Of a stretch of DNA of 64,000 nt, positions 14,814 to 24,075 are shown piece after piece. Made by a program: the position numbers and the translations under genes. The notes below the pieces were generated by a model. It was given only the letters and a program-made list of their open reading frames with translations, did no database searches and was not told the DNA's origin. Source of the stretch: Bradyrhizobium manausense (GTDB lineage: Bacteria; Pseudomonadota; Alphaproteobacteria; Rhizobiales; Xanthobacteraceae); assembly GCF_018130615.1 (NCBI RefSeq), contig NZ_JAFCKB010000021.1, positions 1-64,000 on the forward strand. The letters run 5' to 3'. Each line of letters starts with the position of its first letter. The stretch's first letter is position 1.

Positions 14814-16418
14814 GTGGTTGGGAAGAGTTTCCGCTTCGTCTCGCTTTTTCTGGCGTCGCTCTCGCTCCTCACCGCCACGCCGGTCGCTGCGGACGAGATC
14901 CGCAGCCCATCCCTCACGGCCCTGCGCGTCGATTGGCGCGCAGCGCTCGACCAGCTCCGCACCGAGATCAATAGTCGCTCGCAGATCGCCGGCGATTTCG
15001 TCTTCGTGCCGCGCCGTTCGGTACCGCGCGTCGATCCGCGCGCAATGCCGGCGCTGATGCAGCTCAACGCGCTTTCCTCGCAATTCTTCACCGGCATTGC
15101 GCGCAGTTCGGTTCCAGTGCTGCTGCCGTTCGATGCTGCCGCCTATATCGAGGCACAACACAACGGCGCACCGGGCGCGGCGCTCGCGCTATCGCGTTAC
15201 CAGGCCGATTTCAATCCCGTTGACATGTTCGACGCGGGCCCCGCCGGCTACAGCGCGACGTTCTCGCTCGAGCCCGGCGCCGGCGACGGCATGCCGTCGC
15301 GCACCTTCGCAAGGCCGGTCGAGGTACAGATCACGGGATCGGCGCTCGTCTACGACATCGCCGATCCCGCCGGCGGTAAGGGCGAGCCGGTCAAACCACT
15401 TGCGACCATCTATCCGGATCTGCGCAGGTTCATCCGTGAAGGCTATGTGCGCTACGCCTTCACGCGCTTCGGCGCCGCTTATGTGGTGTCGGTCCAGTGC
15501 CTCGACAGCGTCGCGAAACCGCGGCGACTTGCCTGCAAGGAGGCCTACCCCGTCGCCGAACGCTTTCTCAAGGCGCTGCACGTCGCCGGCGGCCAGCGCA
15601 TGCGGCCGCTGATGGACGTTGCCTCCGTCGTGATCGATCGTCCCGCGGGACGACCGGCGGATTTCAGCTACCGGCCGAGCGGCGACATCATTCCGAACAC
15701 CGGTTATCGCAAGCAGGGCGGCCATCCCGATGCGATGGCCTATGCGCAGATCCGCTTTCCGCTCGAGAAAGCGCCGGCCTTCGTGCATTCGCAATCCTAC
15801 GCCAAGCGCGACAAGGACGATGGCCCGACAGCCTATCCCTGGCGCGATAATTTCTGCGAGTCACGCAGCTTCGAGGTCTGGCAGTGCGGCGGCGGCTACG
15901 GCCACCAGGGCGAGGACATCCGCGCCGCCGACTGCCCCTCGCCCGGTGACGGCCGCGACGCCTGCGATCCCAAGCAACGCGGCGTCGTTGCCGTGCGCGA
16001 CGCCGTGGTGATCCGCGCCTCCAAGGACCAGGCCGCGACACTCGAGGTCAACAGCCGCACCGAGCACATCCGCTTCCGCTACATGCACATGAACCCGCAG
16101 GCGTTGAACGCCGACGGGGTGCTCAATGGCCGTATCGTCACCGAAAGTGAGAAGATCGGCGTGATCTCGAACTATCTCGATCATCCCGCGGGGACGTCGA
16201 TGCACTTGCACTTCGACGTCCAGGTGTTCACCCGCGATGGCTGGATCTGGGTCAGCCCTTACGTCACGCTGGTCTCGGCCTATGAGCGCCTCATCCGCGC
16301 CCGTGGCCGCGAGATCGGTCCGGAGATCGCAGGCACCCCGCAGCCGGTCGCGCATGCGCTGCCCGAGGACGTGGTCAAGCCTGATCTGCGCGAGGGATCG
16401 AGCAGCGAAGAGAACTGA
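14814..16418 (+). CDS. M23 family zinc metallopeptidase
   Basis: An exported peptidoglycan endopeptidase of about 534 residues. The signal peptide lies at the N-terminus (FVSLFLASLSLLTATPVAADE). The C-terminal LytM domain has GGYGHQGEDIR (H and D zinc ligands), YMHMNP, and HLHFDV (HxH), so the active site appears intact. The first 350 residues are an uncharacterised periplasmic region. I use the GTG at 14814; a GTG at 14793 preceded by CAGGACAG is equally possible. It follows efp by 38 bp but is probably a separate function: wall remodelling. Confidence 0.85.
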   Translation: MVGKSFRFVSLFLASLSLLTATPVAADEIRSPSLTALRVDWRAALDQLRTEINSRSQIAGDFVFVPRRSVPRVDPRAMPALMQLNALSSQFFTGIARSSVPVLLPFDAAAYIEAQHNGAPGAALALSRYQADFNPVDMFDAGPAGYSATFSLEPGAGDGMPSRTFARPVEVQITGSALVYDIADPAGGKGEPVKPLATIYPDLRRFIREGYVRYAFTRFGAAYVVSVQCLDSVAKPRRLACKEAYPVAERFLKALHVAGGQRMRPLMDVASVVIDRPAGRPADFSYRPSGDIIPNTGYRKQGGHPDAMAYAQIRFPLEKAPAFVHSQSYAKRDKDDGPTAYPWRDNFCESRSFEVWQCGGGYGHQGEDIRAADCPSPGDGRDACDPKQRGVVAVRDAVVIRASKDQAATLEVNSRTEHIRFRYMHMNPQALNADGVLNGRIVTESEKIGVISNYLDHPAGTSMHLHFDVQVFTRDGWIWVSPYVTLVSAYERLIRARGREIGPEIAGTPQPVAHALPEDVVKPDLREGSSSEEN

Positions 16419-16430
16419 GCAGGCTCCGGA

Positions 16431-16934
16431 TCACTCCAAAAACGTCGTGAGCTGCGCGCCTTCATCGGCCACGAACACGGCGATCAATTCGGCCGGTTCC
16501 GTGGTGCTGGCATTGGCCGAGACCAGGTGCGTCGCGCCGGGCGGCTCGAAGAAGGACTGGCCGACGCCAAACGTCTCGACCGGGCCGCCGCCGAGCTGGG
16601 AGCGGATCTCGCCCTTGGTAATGTAAGCTGTCACCGAGCCCGCATGGCGGTGCGGACGCGAAAACCCGCCTGGACCGTAGAACACCCGCACGATGGTGAC
16701 GCGCTTGCCCGGCACGTTGGGCAGTGCGTAGGAGCCGACCGGTTCGACCTTGTCGAGTGGCGAACTTTCGGCGGCGGTAGCGCAGAGTGGCGAAAGCGCC
16801 CCTGAGACGGTATCCATCGTCACCGGCAGCGCCTTGCCGATCGCAAATGCGCACGCAAGGCCGGCTACGACGGCCCAGGCCATCGACCGCGATTGACGCG
16901 GAACGGCTGCTAAACCCATGGCGGTCATTGTCAT
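16431..16934 (-). CDS. Cupin domain protein with N-terminal membrane anchor
   Basis: A 167-residue protein with an N-terminal hydrophobic segment (AWAVVAGLACAFAIG, about 19-33) serving as a signal anchor or signal peptide, followed by a single cupin barrel with metal ligands in PHRHAGS and, later, the glutamate/histidine of the second motif (FFEPPGATHLV). Probably a periplasmic metal-binding oxygenase-like or sensor cupin. It is convergent with the M23 peptidase (13 bp gap) and sits 16 bp downstream of the AhpD-like gene, probably one transcript. Confidence 0.82.
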   Translation of the reverse strand: MTMTAMGLAAVPRQSRSMAWAVVAGLACAFAIGKALPVTMDTVSGALSPLCATAAESSPLDKVEPVGSYALPNVPGKRVTIVRVFYGPGGFSRPHRHAGSVTAYITKGEIRSQLGGGPVETFGVGQSFFEPPGATHLVSANASTTEPAELIAVFVADEGAQLTTFLE

Positions 16935-16950
16935 CTCCCCCTCGTTTCAA

Positions 16951-17430
16951 TCAGGACGCCGCGACATTCGCCGCCATGTGCCGCTTTGGCGGCGTCCAGC
17001 GGAAGGCCGCGCCAAAGCGGTTCCAGACGTTGATCGAGGCAATTGCCGAGGTCAGGTACATCAGCTCGGCCGCAGAAAATTCGCGCTGCGCCTCGGCATA
17101 GATCTCGTCGCCGAAGCCCTCGGGCAACAGGGTCAGAGCCTCGGCCCAGGCTAGCGCTGCACGCTCGCGCGCCGAGTAGATCGGTGCCTCGCGCCAGACC
17201 GCGACGAGATGAAGCTTGTCAGCGGACACCCCGAGCCGCTCCGAGAGAAGAACATGATGCTGAACACAGAAGGCGCAGCCATTGATCTGCGAGGCGCGCA
17301 ACTTGACGAGCTCAAGGAGCTGCTTGTCGAGGCCGGCCTTGGCCGCAACCTGGCCCAGCGCAAGCACCAGATCATACGCGTCCGGCGCAATCCTCTTGAA
17401 ATCCTCGTATTCGCTGCGGGCGTGTGACAT
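16951..17430 (-). CDS. AhpD-like carboxymuconolactone decarboxylase family protein
   Basis: A 159-residue all-helical protein with the peroxidatic motif CAFCVQHH (C52, C55, H58, H59), the usual AhpD-type redox CxxC plus histidines. Such proteins reduce peroxides or act as thiol-dependent peroxidase partners. It begins at ATG 17430 and is divergent from a MarR regulator with a 57-bp gap holding an inverted repeat, so it is probably under MarR control in response to oxidants. Cotranscribed with the downstream cupin gene. Confidence 0.9.
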   Translation of the reverse strand: MSHARSEYEDFKRIAPDAYDLVLALGQVAAKAGLDKQLLELVKLRASQINGCAFCVQHHVLLSERLGVSADKLHLVAVWREAPIYSARERAALAWAEALTLLPEGFGDEIYAEAQREFSAAELMYLTSAIASINVWNRFGAAFRWTPPKRHMAANVAAS

Positions 17431-17446
17431 TGCCGTTCACCTCGTG

Positions 17447-17489
17447 ATAGTATAAGACCGCTTACATATTATCAGGGCTCTTATATTAT
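17447..17489. promoter_or_regulatory. Predicted MarR operator
   Basis: ATAGTATAAGA (17447-17457) and TCTTATATTAT (17479-17489) are inverted repeats with 10 of 11 matches in the A/T-rich gap between the AhpD-like gene and the MarR gene; the right arm overlaps the MarR start codon, so binding would repress both. Inference from position and symmetry. Confidence 0.6.
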
Positions 17490-18009
17490 GCGCAAGCCAG
17501 CCAGCATCACGAAATCGAAACCGAAGCAGCGGGCATCCAGCGAGCCGGCAGCGGTGCATGTGCCCGCCCCCGGCGAAGGCAAGCGCGGCGAGCAAGGCTA
17601 TCTCGGCTATCTCCTGCGTCAGGCCCACGCCGCGGTGAGGCTGAAAATGGAACGTACGCTGGCCGATCTCGGCGTGACCTCGCCGCAATTCGCCGTCCTG
17701 ACCATGCTGAACGCGTATCCGGGGTTATCGGGGGCCGACGTCGCCCGCCTCACCTTCCTGACGCCGCAAACGGTCGGAGTGATCATCCGTAATCTCGAAC
17801 GCGACGGCGCGATTGTGATGACGCCGCATCCTGTCCACGGCCGCATCCAGCAATGGACACTGACATCGCGCGGAACGACCTTGCTGAAGGTTTGCAGGGA
17901 TCGCGTGATTGAACTGGAAAAGCGTCTCGCCAGCAACCTCGATGCCAAGGCGGAGGCAAGCATTCGCCGCTGGCTCGCCAACGTCGCGACGGAGCTGCAG
18001 GAGGATTAG
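17488..18009 (+). CDS. MarR family transcriptional regulator
   Basis: A 173-residue winged-helix regulator. The DNA-binding helices are in SGADVARLTFLTPQTVGVIIRNLERDGAI (about 76-105), followed by the wing with HPVHGRIQQWTLTSRG. The N-terminal 30 residues are basic and unstructured. No conserved redox cysteine was evident in the expected position of OhrR; a cysteine occurs in KVCRDR (about 135). It is divergent from the AhpD-cupin pair and probably self-regulated through the inverted repeat over its own start codon. Confidence 0.92.
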   Translation: MRKPASITKSKPKQRASSEPAAVHVPAPGEGKRGEQGYLGYLLRQAHAAVRLKMERTLADLGVTSPQFAVLTMLNAYPGLSGADVARLTFLTPQTVGVIIRNLERDGAIVMTPHPVHGRIQQWTLTSRGTTLLKVCRDRVIELEKRLASNLDAKAEASIRRWLANVATELQED

Positions 18010-18015
18010 GCGAGC

Positions 18016-18201
18016 CTAGTCGCCGCCTCCTGCATCCCCGCCACCATCGCACCCGCCGAAATCAGCGAAATCGCCGCCCGCGCCACCATCACCCTGGATG
18101 CCGCGGCCGAAATTCTCTGCAAGGATCATCATGACCACGACCAAGAGTCCCGCACCGAAGGGCCAGGGATTGGCACGGATGATGTCGAACAGCTCTCGCA
18201 T
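18016..18201 (-). CDS. Small membrane protein with Gly/Asp-rich tail
   Basis: A 61-residue protein with one membrane helix (PFGAGLLVVVMMILA) and a C-terminal glycine/aspartate-rich tail (GGCDGGGDAGGGD). Proteins of this shape occur in rhizobia without a known role. Convergent to MarR. The low-complexity tail could bind divalent cations; that is speculation. Confidence 0.55.
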   Translation of the reverse strand: MRELFDIIRANPWPFGAGLLVVVMMILAENFGRGIQGDGGAGGDFADFGGCDGGGDAGGGD

Positions 18202-18286
18202 GTGCGCATGATGCGCAGACGGAAACGAACCGACCGTAAAGGAACAGGCCTAAACTTGGGGGATTTGGGTCTTGACCAAGGGCGCC

Positions 18287-18538
18287 TTATCCGCCCTTCA
18301 ACACTTTCTTAACCTCGCCATCCGGCCAGACTTCGCCCGCCGCGATGACCCGGACGCGACTTCGGTCCGTGGTGTTCACCAGCACGTGCGAACCCATTCG
18401 GTCGGCGCTCGGCTCCAGATGCAGATCCGTTTCAGGCTTCCAGCTCAGCGTCGCCGCAAGATCGCCGGGAAAAATCTGCCAACACGATCCGTCGTCGAGC
18501 TCGACGACATGGCTTTCTGCATGCGTGCGTATCTTCAT
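18287..18538 (-). CDS. Hypothetical protein
   Basis: An 83-residue soluble protein (MKIRTHAESHVVELDDGSCWQIFPGDL...) with no signal peptide. The pattern VELDDGS.W and the following short strands suggest a small beta-rich domain. No recognised family. It ends in a lysine-rich tail (KKVLKGG). Confidence 0.65.
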   Translation of the reverse strand: MKIRTHAESHVVELDDGSCWQIFPGDLAATLSWKPETDLHLEPSADRMGSHVLVNTTDRSRVRVIAAGEVWPDGEVKKVLKGG

Positions 18539-18567
18539 TCCACCCCAAAGTCGCGTTGAGGAAGACG

Positions 18568-18590
18568 GGCCCCGGCGATCGGCCGGGGCC
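18568..18590 (-). terminator. GC hairpin, possible terminator
   Basis: GGCCCCGGC (18568-18576) and GCCGGGGCC (18582-18590) form a 9-bp stem with a 5-nt loop between two minus-strand genes. On the minus strand there is no proper T-run. It is related to the stronger AGCCCCGGC terminators at 55818, 57032 and 58278. Confidence 0.45.
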
Positions 18591-18598
18591 TTGCTCCG

Positions 18599-18853
18599 TC
18601 AATCGTTGTCGTGATGAATCACGGTCTTGCTGCGGTTGCCGAATTCATCTTCCTTCTTGATCACGGTTTTGCGCTCAGCGGGCGCGCGCTCCTTGATAAC
18701 AGTAGTGCGGTCGCGATCGCGGTCACGATATTCGTGAGACTCGCCGACCGTCACGCCGGCGCCGACCGGACCGACGTGAACGCCGACCTCATCCGCGAAC
18801 GCAGGGGCTGCGAAGGCTGTGATCATGGCAGCGGCAAACAGATATTTCCGCAT
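18599..18853 (-). CDS. Small exported protein with charged repeat region
   Basis: An 84-residue periplasmic protein: signal peptide MRKYLFAAAMITAFAAPAFA cut before DEVGVHVG, then a charged stretch YRDRDRDRTTVIKE and a second KTVIKKEDEFGNRSKTVIHH. TVIK/TVI units recur three times. The ATG at 18853 has a strong GAGGAGGAC site, so expression is likely substantial. Function unknown, seen often in rhizobia. Confidence 0.8.
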   Translation of the reverse strand: MRKYLFAAAMITAFAAPAFADEVGVHVGPVGAGVTVGESHEYRDRDRDRTTVIKERAPAERKTVIKKEDEFGNRSKTVIHHDND

Positions 18854-18979
18854 TTTGTCCTCCTCTAATGTCGTGCGGAGGGAATGCAGCAGTGCGACGC
18901 TTTGTTCCGGGGAACTGCCTGTTCCTCGCGTTCCAGGAACCGGCTCACAGGGGCCTTTTTTTTCCGCTAGAATGACCGT

Positions 18980-20212
18980 ATGAAACACGCTGATTCCTCG
19001 ACTAGTCGCATCACCCGCCGCGCCCTGCTGCAATCCACGCTCGGCTCAGCCGCGCTGCTGGCATCCCCAACGCATGTTCTTGCATCGCCGCCCGGGTTCG
19101 ACGAATGGCGCGAAAGCTTTCGCGCACGCGCCATGGCGAAGGGCATTTCGGCCGCGACGTGGCAGCGCGCGATGGCGCGGGTCGAGCCAGACATGAGCGT
19201 GTTCAAGCAGATGCGCAACCAACCCGAATTCCATGAGCAGGTCTGGCAGTACATCAATCGACGTGTCTCTGACTGGCGCATCATCAACGGCAAGATCGCG
19301 CTGAAGAACAACGAGGCGCTGCTGGCGCGCATCGAGCGGGATTTCGGCGTCGAGCGCGGCACACTGCTGGCGCTGTGGGGCGTGGAGTCGGCCTATGGCG
19401 ATCCGCTGGTGCAGCAAAATCACATGACGCCGGTGTTTCCCTCCCTCGCCGCGCTCGCCTGGAACGAGCCGCGCCGTAAAGCCTATTGGGAGACCGAGCT
19501 GATCAACGCGCTGCGCATCGTCGACAAGGGCTGGAGCACGCCCGAGGAAATGCAGGGATCATGGGCCGGCGCGATGGGGCATTCGCAATGGATGCCGGAA
19601 GTCTGGCTCAATGTCGGCATCGACTATGACGGCGACGGCAAGGTCTCGCCGTTTGGCAAGCCCGACGACGCGCTGGGCTCCACCGCAAAATATCTGGTCA
19701 ATCGCGGCAAATGGCATCGCGGCGAGCATTGGGGCTACGAGGTGCGCGCGCCCAGTGAAATGAGCGGCAGCCGCACCTATGCGGCGTGGCAGGCAGCCGG
19801 CGTCACACGCGCCGACGGCCAGGCGTTTCCACAGCCGAACGGATCGGCGCAAATGTGGACGCCGGTCGCGGGCGGGCCGACCTTCCTGCTCGGACCGAAC
19901 TTCTATTCGGTGAAGAGCTACAATCCCTCGATGAACTATGCGCTCGCGATCTGCCATCTCGGCGACCGCTGCCTGGGCGCGCCGCCCTTCATTCAACCGT
20001 TCCCCGGCTCCGAGCGCGTGCTTACGCTTGCCGAGGTGCAGGAGATGCAGACGCGGCTGACCAAAGCCGGCTTCGATACCGGCGGCACCGACGGCCGCGT
20101 CGGCAACGACACCATGAAGGCGATCAAGGATTTTCAGCAGCGTGCCGGGATCGCGCCCGCGGATGGCTATGGCGGGCTGAAGGTTTTGGCAAAGCTGCGG
20201 CAGGGATCGTAG
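18980..20212 (+). CDS. Lytic murein transglycosylase (MltB/SLT type)
   Basis: A 410-residue exported enzyme. The N-terminus has RRALLQSTLGSAALLASP, a twin-arginine-like signal peptide. The lysozyme-like domain has the catalytic glutamate in LALWGVESAYGD (E136) and GAMGHSQWMP. Residues about 345-405 form a C-terminal peptidoglycan-binding domain (QTRLTKAGFDTGGTDGRVGNDTMKAI). It cleaves glycan strands to 1,6-anhydro ends. A T-run at 18957-18963 lies just upstream, outside the gene. Confidence 0.93.
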   Translation: MKHADSSTSRITRRALLQSTLGSAALLASPTHVLASPPGFDEWRESFRARAMAKGISAATWQRAMARVEPDMSVFKQMRNQPEFHEQVWQYINRRVSDWRIINGKIALKNNEALLARIERDFGVERGTLLALWGVESAYGDPLVQQNHMTPVFPSLAALAWNEPRRKAYWETELINALRIVDKGWSTPEEMQGSWAGAMGHSQWMPEVWLNVGIDYDGDGKVSPFGKPDDALGSTAKYLVNRGKWHRGEHWGYEVRAPSEMSGSRTYAAWQAAGVTRADGQAFPQPNGSAQMWTPVAGGPTFLLGPNFYSVKSYNPSMNYALAICHLGDRCLGAPPFIQPFPGSERVLTLAEVQEMQTRLTKAGFDTGGTDGRVGNDTMKAIKDFQQRAGIAPADGYGGLKVLAKLRQGS

Positions 20213-20221
20213 CCCGCAGCC

Positions 20222-21013
20222 TCAATGCCGGTATTGCGGCTCTTCCGCATCGAGCTGACGGCGGATCGCGGCTAGATGCAATCGCGCGGATTCGGAATCG
20301 CCTTCGCGCATCTGCCTGTAGGTCTCTGCCGCAACCGACGGATCGACCGGCAGAACCTTTCGACCCGTCGACATCGCCAGCACTTGCACCTCGGCGGCGC
20401 GTTCGAGGTAGTAGAGATCGTCCCAGGCTTCCGCGATGGTCGGCGCCAGCACCATCACGCCGTGATGCTTCATGAAGACGATGTCGGCATCGCCCACGGC
20501 CGAGGCGATGCGCGCGCCTTCGCGATTGTCGAGCGCGAGACCGTTGTAATCGCGATCGACCGCGGTACGGCCATAGAATTTCAGCGCTGTCTGGCCGGCC
20601 CAGATCAGGGGATCACCCTCGGTCATCGACAGCGCCGTCGCGTAGGGCATGTGGGTGTGAAAGGCGACCTTGGCGCGCGGCAGGCGCTTGTGCATTTCGG
20701 CATGGATGTAGAACGCGGTCGCCTCGGGCTCACCTTCGCCGTCGAGGACGTGGCCGTGGAAATCACAGATCAGCAGCTTTGACGCCGTCAGCTCGCGGAA
20801 GGCGTAACCATAAGGGTTGACCAGGAAGAGATCGTCATGGCCTGGCACCACGGCCGAGAAGTGGTTGCAGATGCCCTCCTCGAAACCGTTGCGCGCAGCC
20901 ATTCGGAAACAGGCGGCGAGATCCTCGCGCGCGGTGCGGATCGCATCGGTCGCAAGGTCCGGCCGGTTCGAACGGACGGGCGCGGGTGTGGAGGCGTGAA
21001 GACTGTGCGCCAT
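20222..21013 (-). CDS. Class II aldolase/adducin family protein
   Basis: A 263-residue cytoplasmic protein. The zinc ligands of the family are visible: HTHMPYATAL (H..H, about 118-120) and KHHGVM near 182-183; NHFSAV and NPYGYAF near the N-terminus form the substrate loop. Enzymes of this group cleave or epimerise sugar phosphates such as fuculose or ribulose phosphate, but several are of unknown specificity. It is followed on the minus strand by an SDR gene 96 bp upstream, possibly the same transcript. Substrate unknown. Confidence 0.87.
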   Translation of the reverse strand: MAHSLHASTPAPVRSNRPDLATDAIRTAREDLAACFRMAARNGFEEGICNHFSAVVPGHDDLFLVNPYGYAFRELTASKLLICDFHGHVLDGEGEPEATAFYIHAEMHKRLPRAKVAFHTHMPYATALSMTEGDPLIWAGQTALKFYGRTAVDRDYNGLALDNREGARIASAVGDADIVFMKHHGVMVLAPTIAEAWDDLYYLERAAEVQVLAMSTGRKVLPVDPSVAAETYRQMREGDSESARLHLAAIRRQLDAEEPQYRH

Positions 21014-21109
21014 GGCGACTGAAACCTCTTTCGGGCAGGAGATGCCAGTGTTTTACAGGGGCTACGCCTGCGCGTCAGCCCCTCCGGCCGCCACCCTGCC
21101 CTGCGCGTC

Positions 21110-21919
21110 TCACGCCCGCCGCGGTACGCCGCCGGCATTCATGCCGCCATCGATGACGAGCTCACTGCCGGTGACGTAGCGCGAGGCATCCGACGCCAGA
21201 TACAACACGCCGGAAGCAATCTCTGCAGCCTGACCTGCGCGGCCAAGCGGCGTCGCGACCTTGGCCCGCTCCTCGGGATCGATCGGTGCGTTCTGGCCTG
21301 CGCCCGCCGCCCCCGTCGGGATCTTGCCCCAGATCGGGGTATCGATAATGCCGGGATGCACGGAGTTGACGCGGATACCGTCACCGGCGGCCGCGCACTC
21401 CATCGCGATCGATTTGGCGAACAGCCGCACGCCGCCCTTGGTCAGCGAATAAGCTGACAGGCCGGGCGCGCCGCGCAGGCCCGCGAGCGAGGACATCATG
21501 ACGATCGAGCCGCCGCCGGTCTTGCGCATCAAGGGCAGGCAATGCTTCACGGAGAGGAACACACCGTCGAGATTGATCGCGTTCTGCTTGCGCCAGTCAG
21601 ACAGTGTCATGTCGGTGATCGAGGGCACGGCAATGCCGATGCCGGCATTGGAGACCATGACGTCGAGCCGGCCATAGCGCTTCGCGATCTCGGCGACGAT
21701 CTCAACCCAGCGCTCCTCGCTGGTGACGTCCTGCTCCAGGAAGATCGCGTTGCCGCCGGCTTTCGTCACTCGCTTGGCAAGCTCGGGGCCGCGCAGCTCG
21801 TCGATGTCAGTTGCGACAACGGTCGCGCCCTCGCGCGCGAACAGCTCGACGATGGCTTCGCCAATGCCGGACGCGCCCCCCGTGACCAGCGCGACCTTGC
21901 CCTCAACCTGCCCTGCCAT
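21110..21919 (-). CDS. SDR family oxidoreductase
   Basis: A 269-residue short-chain dehydrogenase. The NAD(P) glycine motif is VTGGASGIG (14-22), the NNAG-equivalent is VSNAGIG, the catalytic serine is in MMSSLAG, and the Tyr-Lys pair is AYSLTKGG. The C-terminus ends SRYVTGSELVIDGG. Aspartate at the end of strand 2 (VVATDID) suggests NAD preference. The gene lies upstream of the aldolase gene on the same strand and downstream of recJ. Confidence 0.9.
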   Translation of the reverse strand: MAGQVEGKVALVTGGASGIGEAIVELFAREGATVVATDIDELRGPELAKRVTKAGGNAIFLEQDVTSEERWVEIVAEIAKRYGRLDVMVSNAGIGIAVPSITDMTLSDWRKQNAINLDGVFLSVKHCLPLMRKTGGGSIVMMSSLAGLRGAPGLSAYSLTKGGVRLFAKSIAMECAAAGDGIRVNSVHPGIIDTPIWGKIPTGAAGAGQNAPIDPEERAKVATPLGRAGQAAEIASGVLYLASDASRYVTGSELVIDGGMNAGGVPRRA

Positions 21920-21955
21920 GTTTCTCTCCTTTTCTTTTTTTGTTGTTTGAGGCCG

Positions 21956-23797
21956 CTACCTAATGACGGATGGCCCCTGGTCCGGTAGTGCGACGTCGAT
22001 GACGCGAAACTGCACGCGCTCGGCGCCCTGATAACGATCGACAGACAAGGAGCCGGCGACATGCAGTTGCTGGCCGCGATTGGCGAGAAGCGCATTGCCG
22101 AGCTTTTGCCCGACCGAACGAAATGCGATGCCATTGACGATGGCGCCGTCCCCCGATTTGAAGCGCAGCCTCAAGTGCGCCTGCCCGACTTCGTCAGCAA
22201 AAACGAGTTGATGCCCCGGCAGCGCCAGCACCGGCTCCGGATTGCCGCTGCCGAAGGGACCCGCGCGATTGAGCGTGGTCGCAAGCTCCGTCGTCACCGC
22301 GCGCGCCGAGATCGCGCCGTCGATGTAGAGCTCGTTGACGTGGCGCGCCTCGGCGACGTCCTGCGCCAGGGCGTGCTCCAGATAGGCGCGAAATTCGGCG
22401 AGCTTTTCCTTCCGCAGCGTGACGCCCGCGGCCATGGCGTGGCCACCGCCCTTAAGCAAAATGCCGTCAGTCACAGCCTGCCGCACCGCCTTGCCGAGAT
22501 CGACGCCGGCGATCGAGCGGCCCGATCCAGTGCCGATGCCGCCGGGCTCGAGTGCAATCGCAAAGGCCGGCCGCGAGAACTTCTCCTTCAGGCGCGAGGC
22601 GACGAGGCCGACCACGCCGGGATGCCAGCCTTCGGACGCGGTGACGATCACGCCGAGCTTGTCTTCCAGACCGATCGAGGCCAGCGCCTCGGCTTCGGCC
22701 TGCGCTTCGGCAGCCTGCTCGATCACGCGGCGCTCGCTGTTGAGGCGGTCGAGTTCGGCCGCGATCCGCGCGGCTTCGACGCTGTCACCTTCCAGCAGCA
22801 ACCGCACGCCGAGATCGGCGCGGCCGATCCGGCCGCCCGCATTGACGCGCGGACCGAGCATGAAGCCGAGATGCCAGGCTTCGGGGGGGCCATTGAGCCG
22901 CGCCACATCCATCAGCGCGGTGTGGCCGACATGGTCGCGCCGCCGCATCGCGATCAGCCCTTTGGCGACGAAGGCGCGGTTGAGGCCGATCAACGGCGCG
23001 ACGTCAGCGACGGTGCCGAGCGCGACGTGATGCAGCATGCCCAACAGATCAGGCTCCGGCATCTCCGCATTCCAGAACCCGCGCTGGCGCAGCTCGCGAT
23101 TGACGGCGACCAGCGTCACCAGCACGAGGCCAACGGCCGCAAGATGGCCGAGGCCGGAGAGATCGTCGAGCCGGTTCGGATTGACCAGTGCGTCGACCTC
23201 CGGCAGCTCGGTGCCGGCCTGATGGTGATCAATCACGACGACGGACATGCCGAGGCGCTTCGCTTCGGCGAGCGGCTCGATGCTGGTGGTGCCGCAATCG
23301 ACGGTGACGAGCAGCGTGGCGCCCTTGGCCGCCAGCCCGCGCACAGCTTCGACGTTCGGGCCGTAGCCCTCAAAGATGCGGTCGGGAATGTGGATCAGCG
23401 GATCGAGCCCGCAATGGCGCAGATGCCAGGCGAGCAGCGCCGCCGAGGTCGCGCCGTCGACGTCGTAGTCGCCGAAGATTGCGACGGTCTCGCTCTTCGC
23501 GGCCGCATCCGCGATCCGTTTCGCCGCGGCCTCCATCTCCGTGACCGTGAAGGGATCGGGCATCAGCTTGCGGATGGTCGGATCGAGGAAATCAGGCACG
23601 GCGTCGATATCGACGCCACGGCCGGCCAGCACTCGCGCCAGCAATTCGGGCAGCTGGTGGCGTTGCACGATGGCGAGGGCCGTGGCGGCCCCGCGCGCAT
23701 CGAGCCGGGTGCGCCAGAGCTTGTCGGTAAGCGAGCGCGCCACGCCCAGGAAGGCCTGAGGCATTTCGACGGGTAAGGCGGTGGCGGGCGGCGTCAT
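21956..23797 (-). CDS. recJ: Single-stranded-DNA-specific exonuclease RecJ
   Basis: A 613-residue 5' to 3' ssDNA exonuclease used in recombination and mismatch repair. The DHH-superfamily motifs are visible: DYDVDGATS (about 110), VTVDCGTTS, VVIDHHQ, and the DHHA1 region GSGRSIAGVDLG with KGGGHAMAAG. The OB-fold is in the last 130 residues. In many alphaproteobacteria recJ follows hom and glpX; here those genes are about 20 kb away. It is followed by the SDR gene 36 bp downstream. Confidence 0.95.
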   Translation of the reverse strand: MTPPATALPVEMPQAFLGVARSLTDKLWRTRLDARGAATALAIVQRHQLPELLARVLAGRGVDIDAVPDFLDPTIRKLMPDPFTVTEMEAAAKRIADAAAKSETVAIFGDYDVDGATSAALLAWHLRHCGLDPLIHIPDRIFEGYGPNVEAVRGLAAKGATLLVTVDCGTTSIEPLAEAKRLGMSVVVIDHHQAGTELPEVDALVNPNRLDDLSGLGHLAAVGLVLVTLVAVNRELRQRGFWNAEMPEPDLLGMLHHVALGTVADVAPLIGLNRAFVAKGLIAMRRRDHVGHTALMDVARLNGPPEAWHLGFMLGPRVNAGGRIGRADLGVRLLLEGDSVEAARIAAELDRLNSERRVIEQAAEAQAEAEALASIGLEDKLGVIVTASEGWHPGVVGLVASRLKEKFSRPAFAIALEPGGIGTGSGRSIAGVDLGKAVRQAVTDGILLKGGGHAMAAGVTLRKEKLAEFRAYLEHALAQDVAEARHVNELYIDGAISARAVTTELATTLNRAGPFGSGNPEPVLALPGHQLVFADEVGQAHLRLRFKSGDGAIVNGIAFRSVGQKLGNALLANRGQQLHVAGSLSVDRYQGAERVQFRVIDVALPDQGPSVIR

Positions 23798-24075
23798 GAT
23801 TCGCGGGGTTCAAATGGTCCGGGCATAAGCAGCGGCGCGATGGCCGAGTCCGATCGCAGGATTCGTCGGGAATCCGCGGCCATTTGCAATGTCAGCGGCC
23901 CACAAAGCGGTGGATTGCTGAAATGCTGAGCGAGCTGACTACCATTTGAGCAGCCGGGCGGACAGCAAATTAAGTGGGCGTTAGCCAGAATCTTCGAAAA
24001 TGATTCTTATTCGATCTGTAAGCCGTTGTTCCCAGTTCATTGCAGATCAGACCTCATTGCCAAGGGAAGCTCCCG

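Noticed and set aside
22061-23776. 571-codon open frame antisense to recJ
   Set aside because: High-GC shadow of a well-recognised gene, with shadow-type composition.
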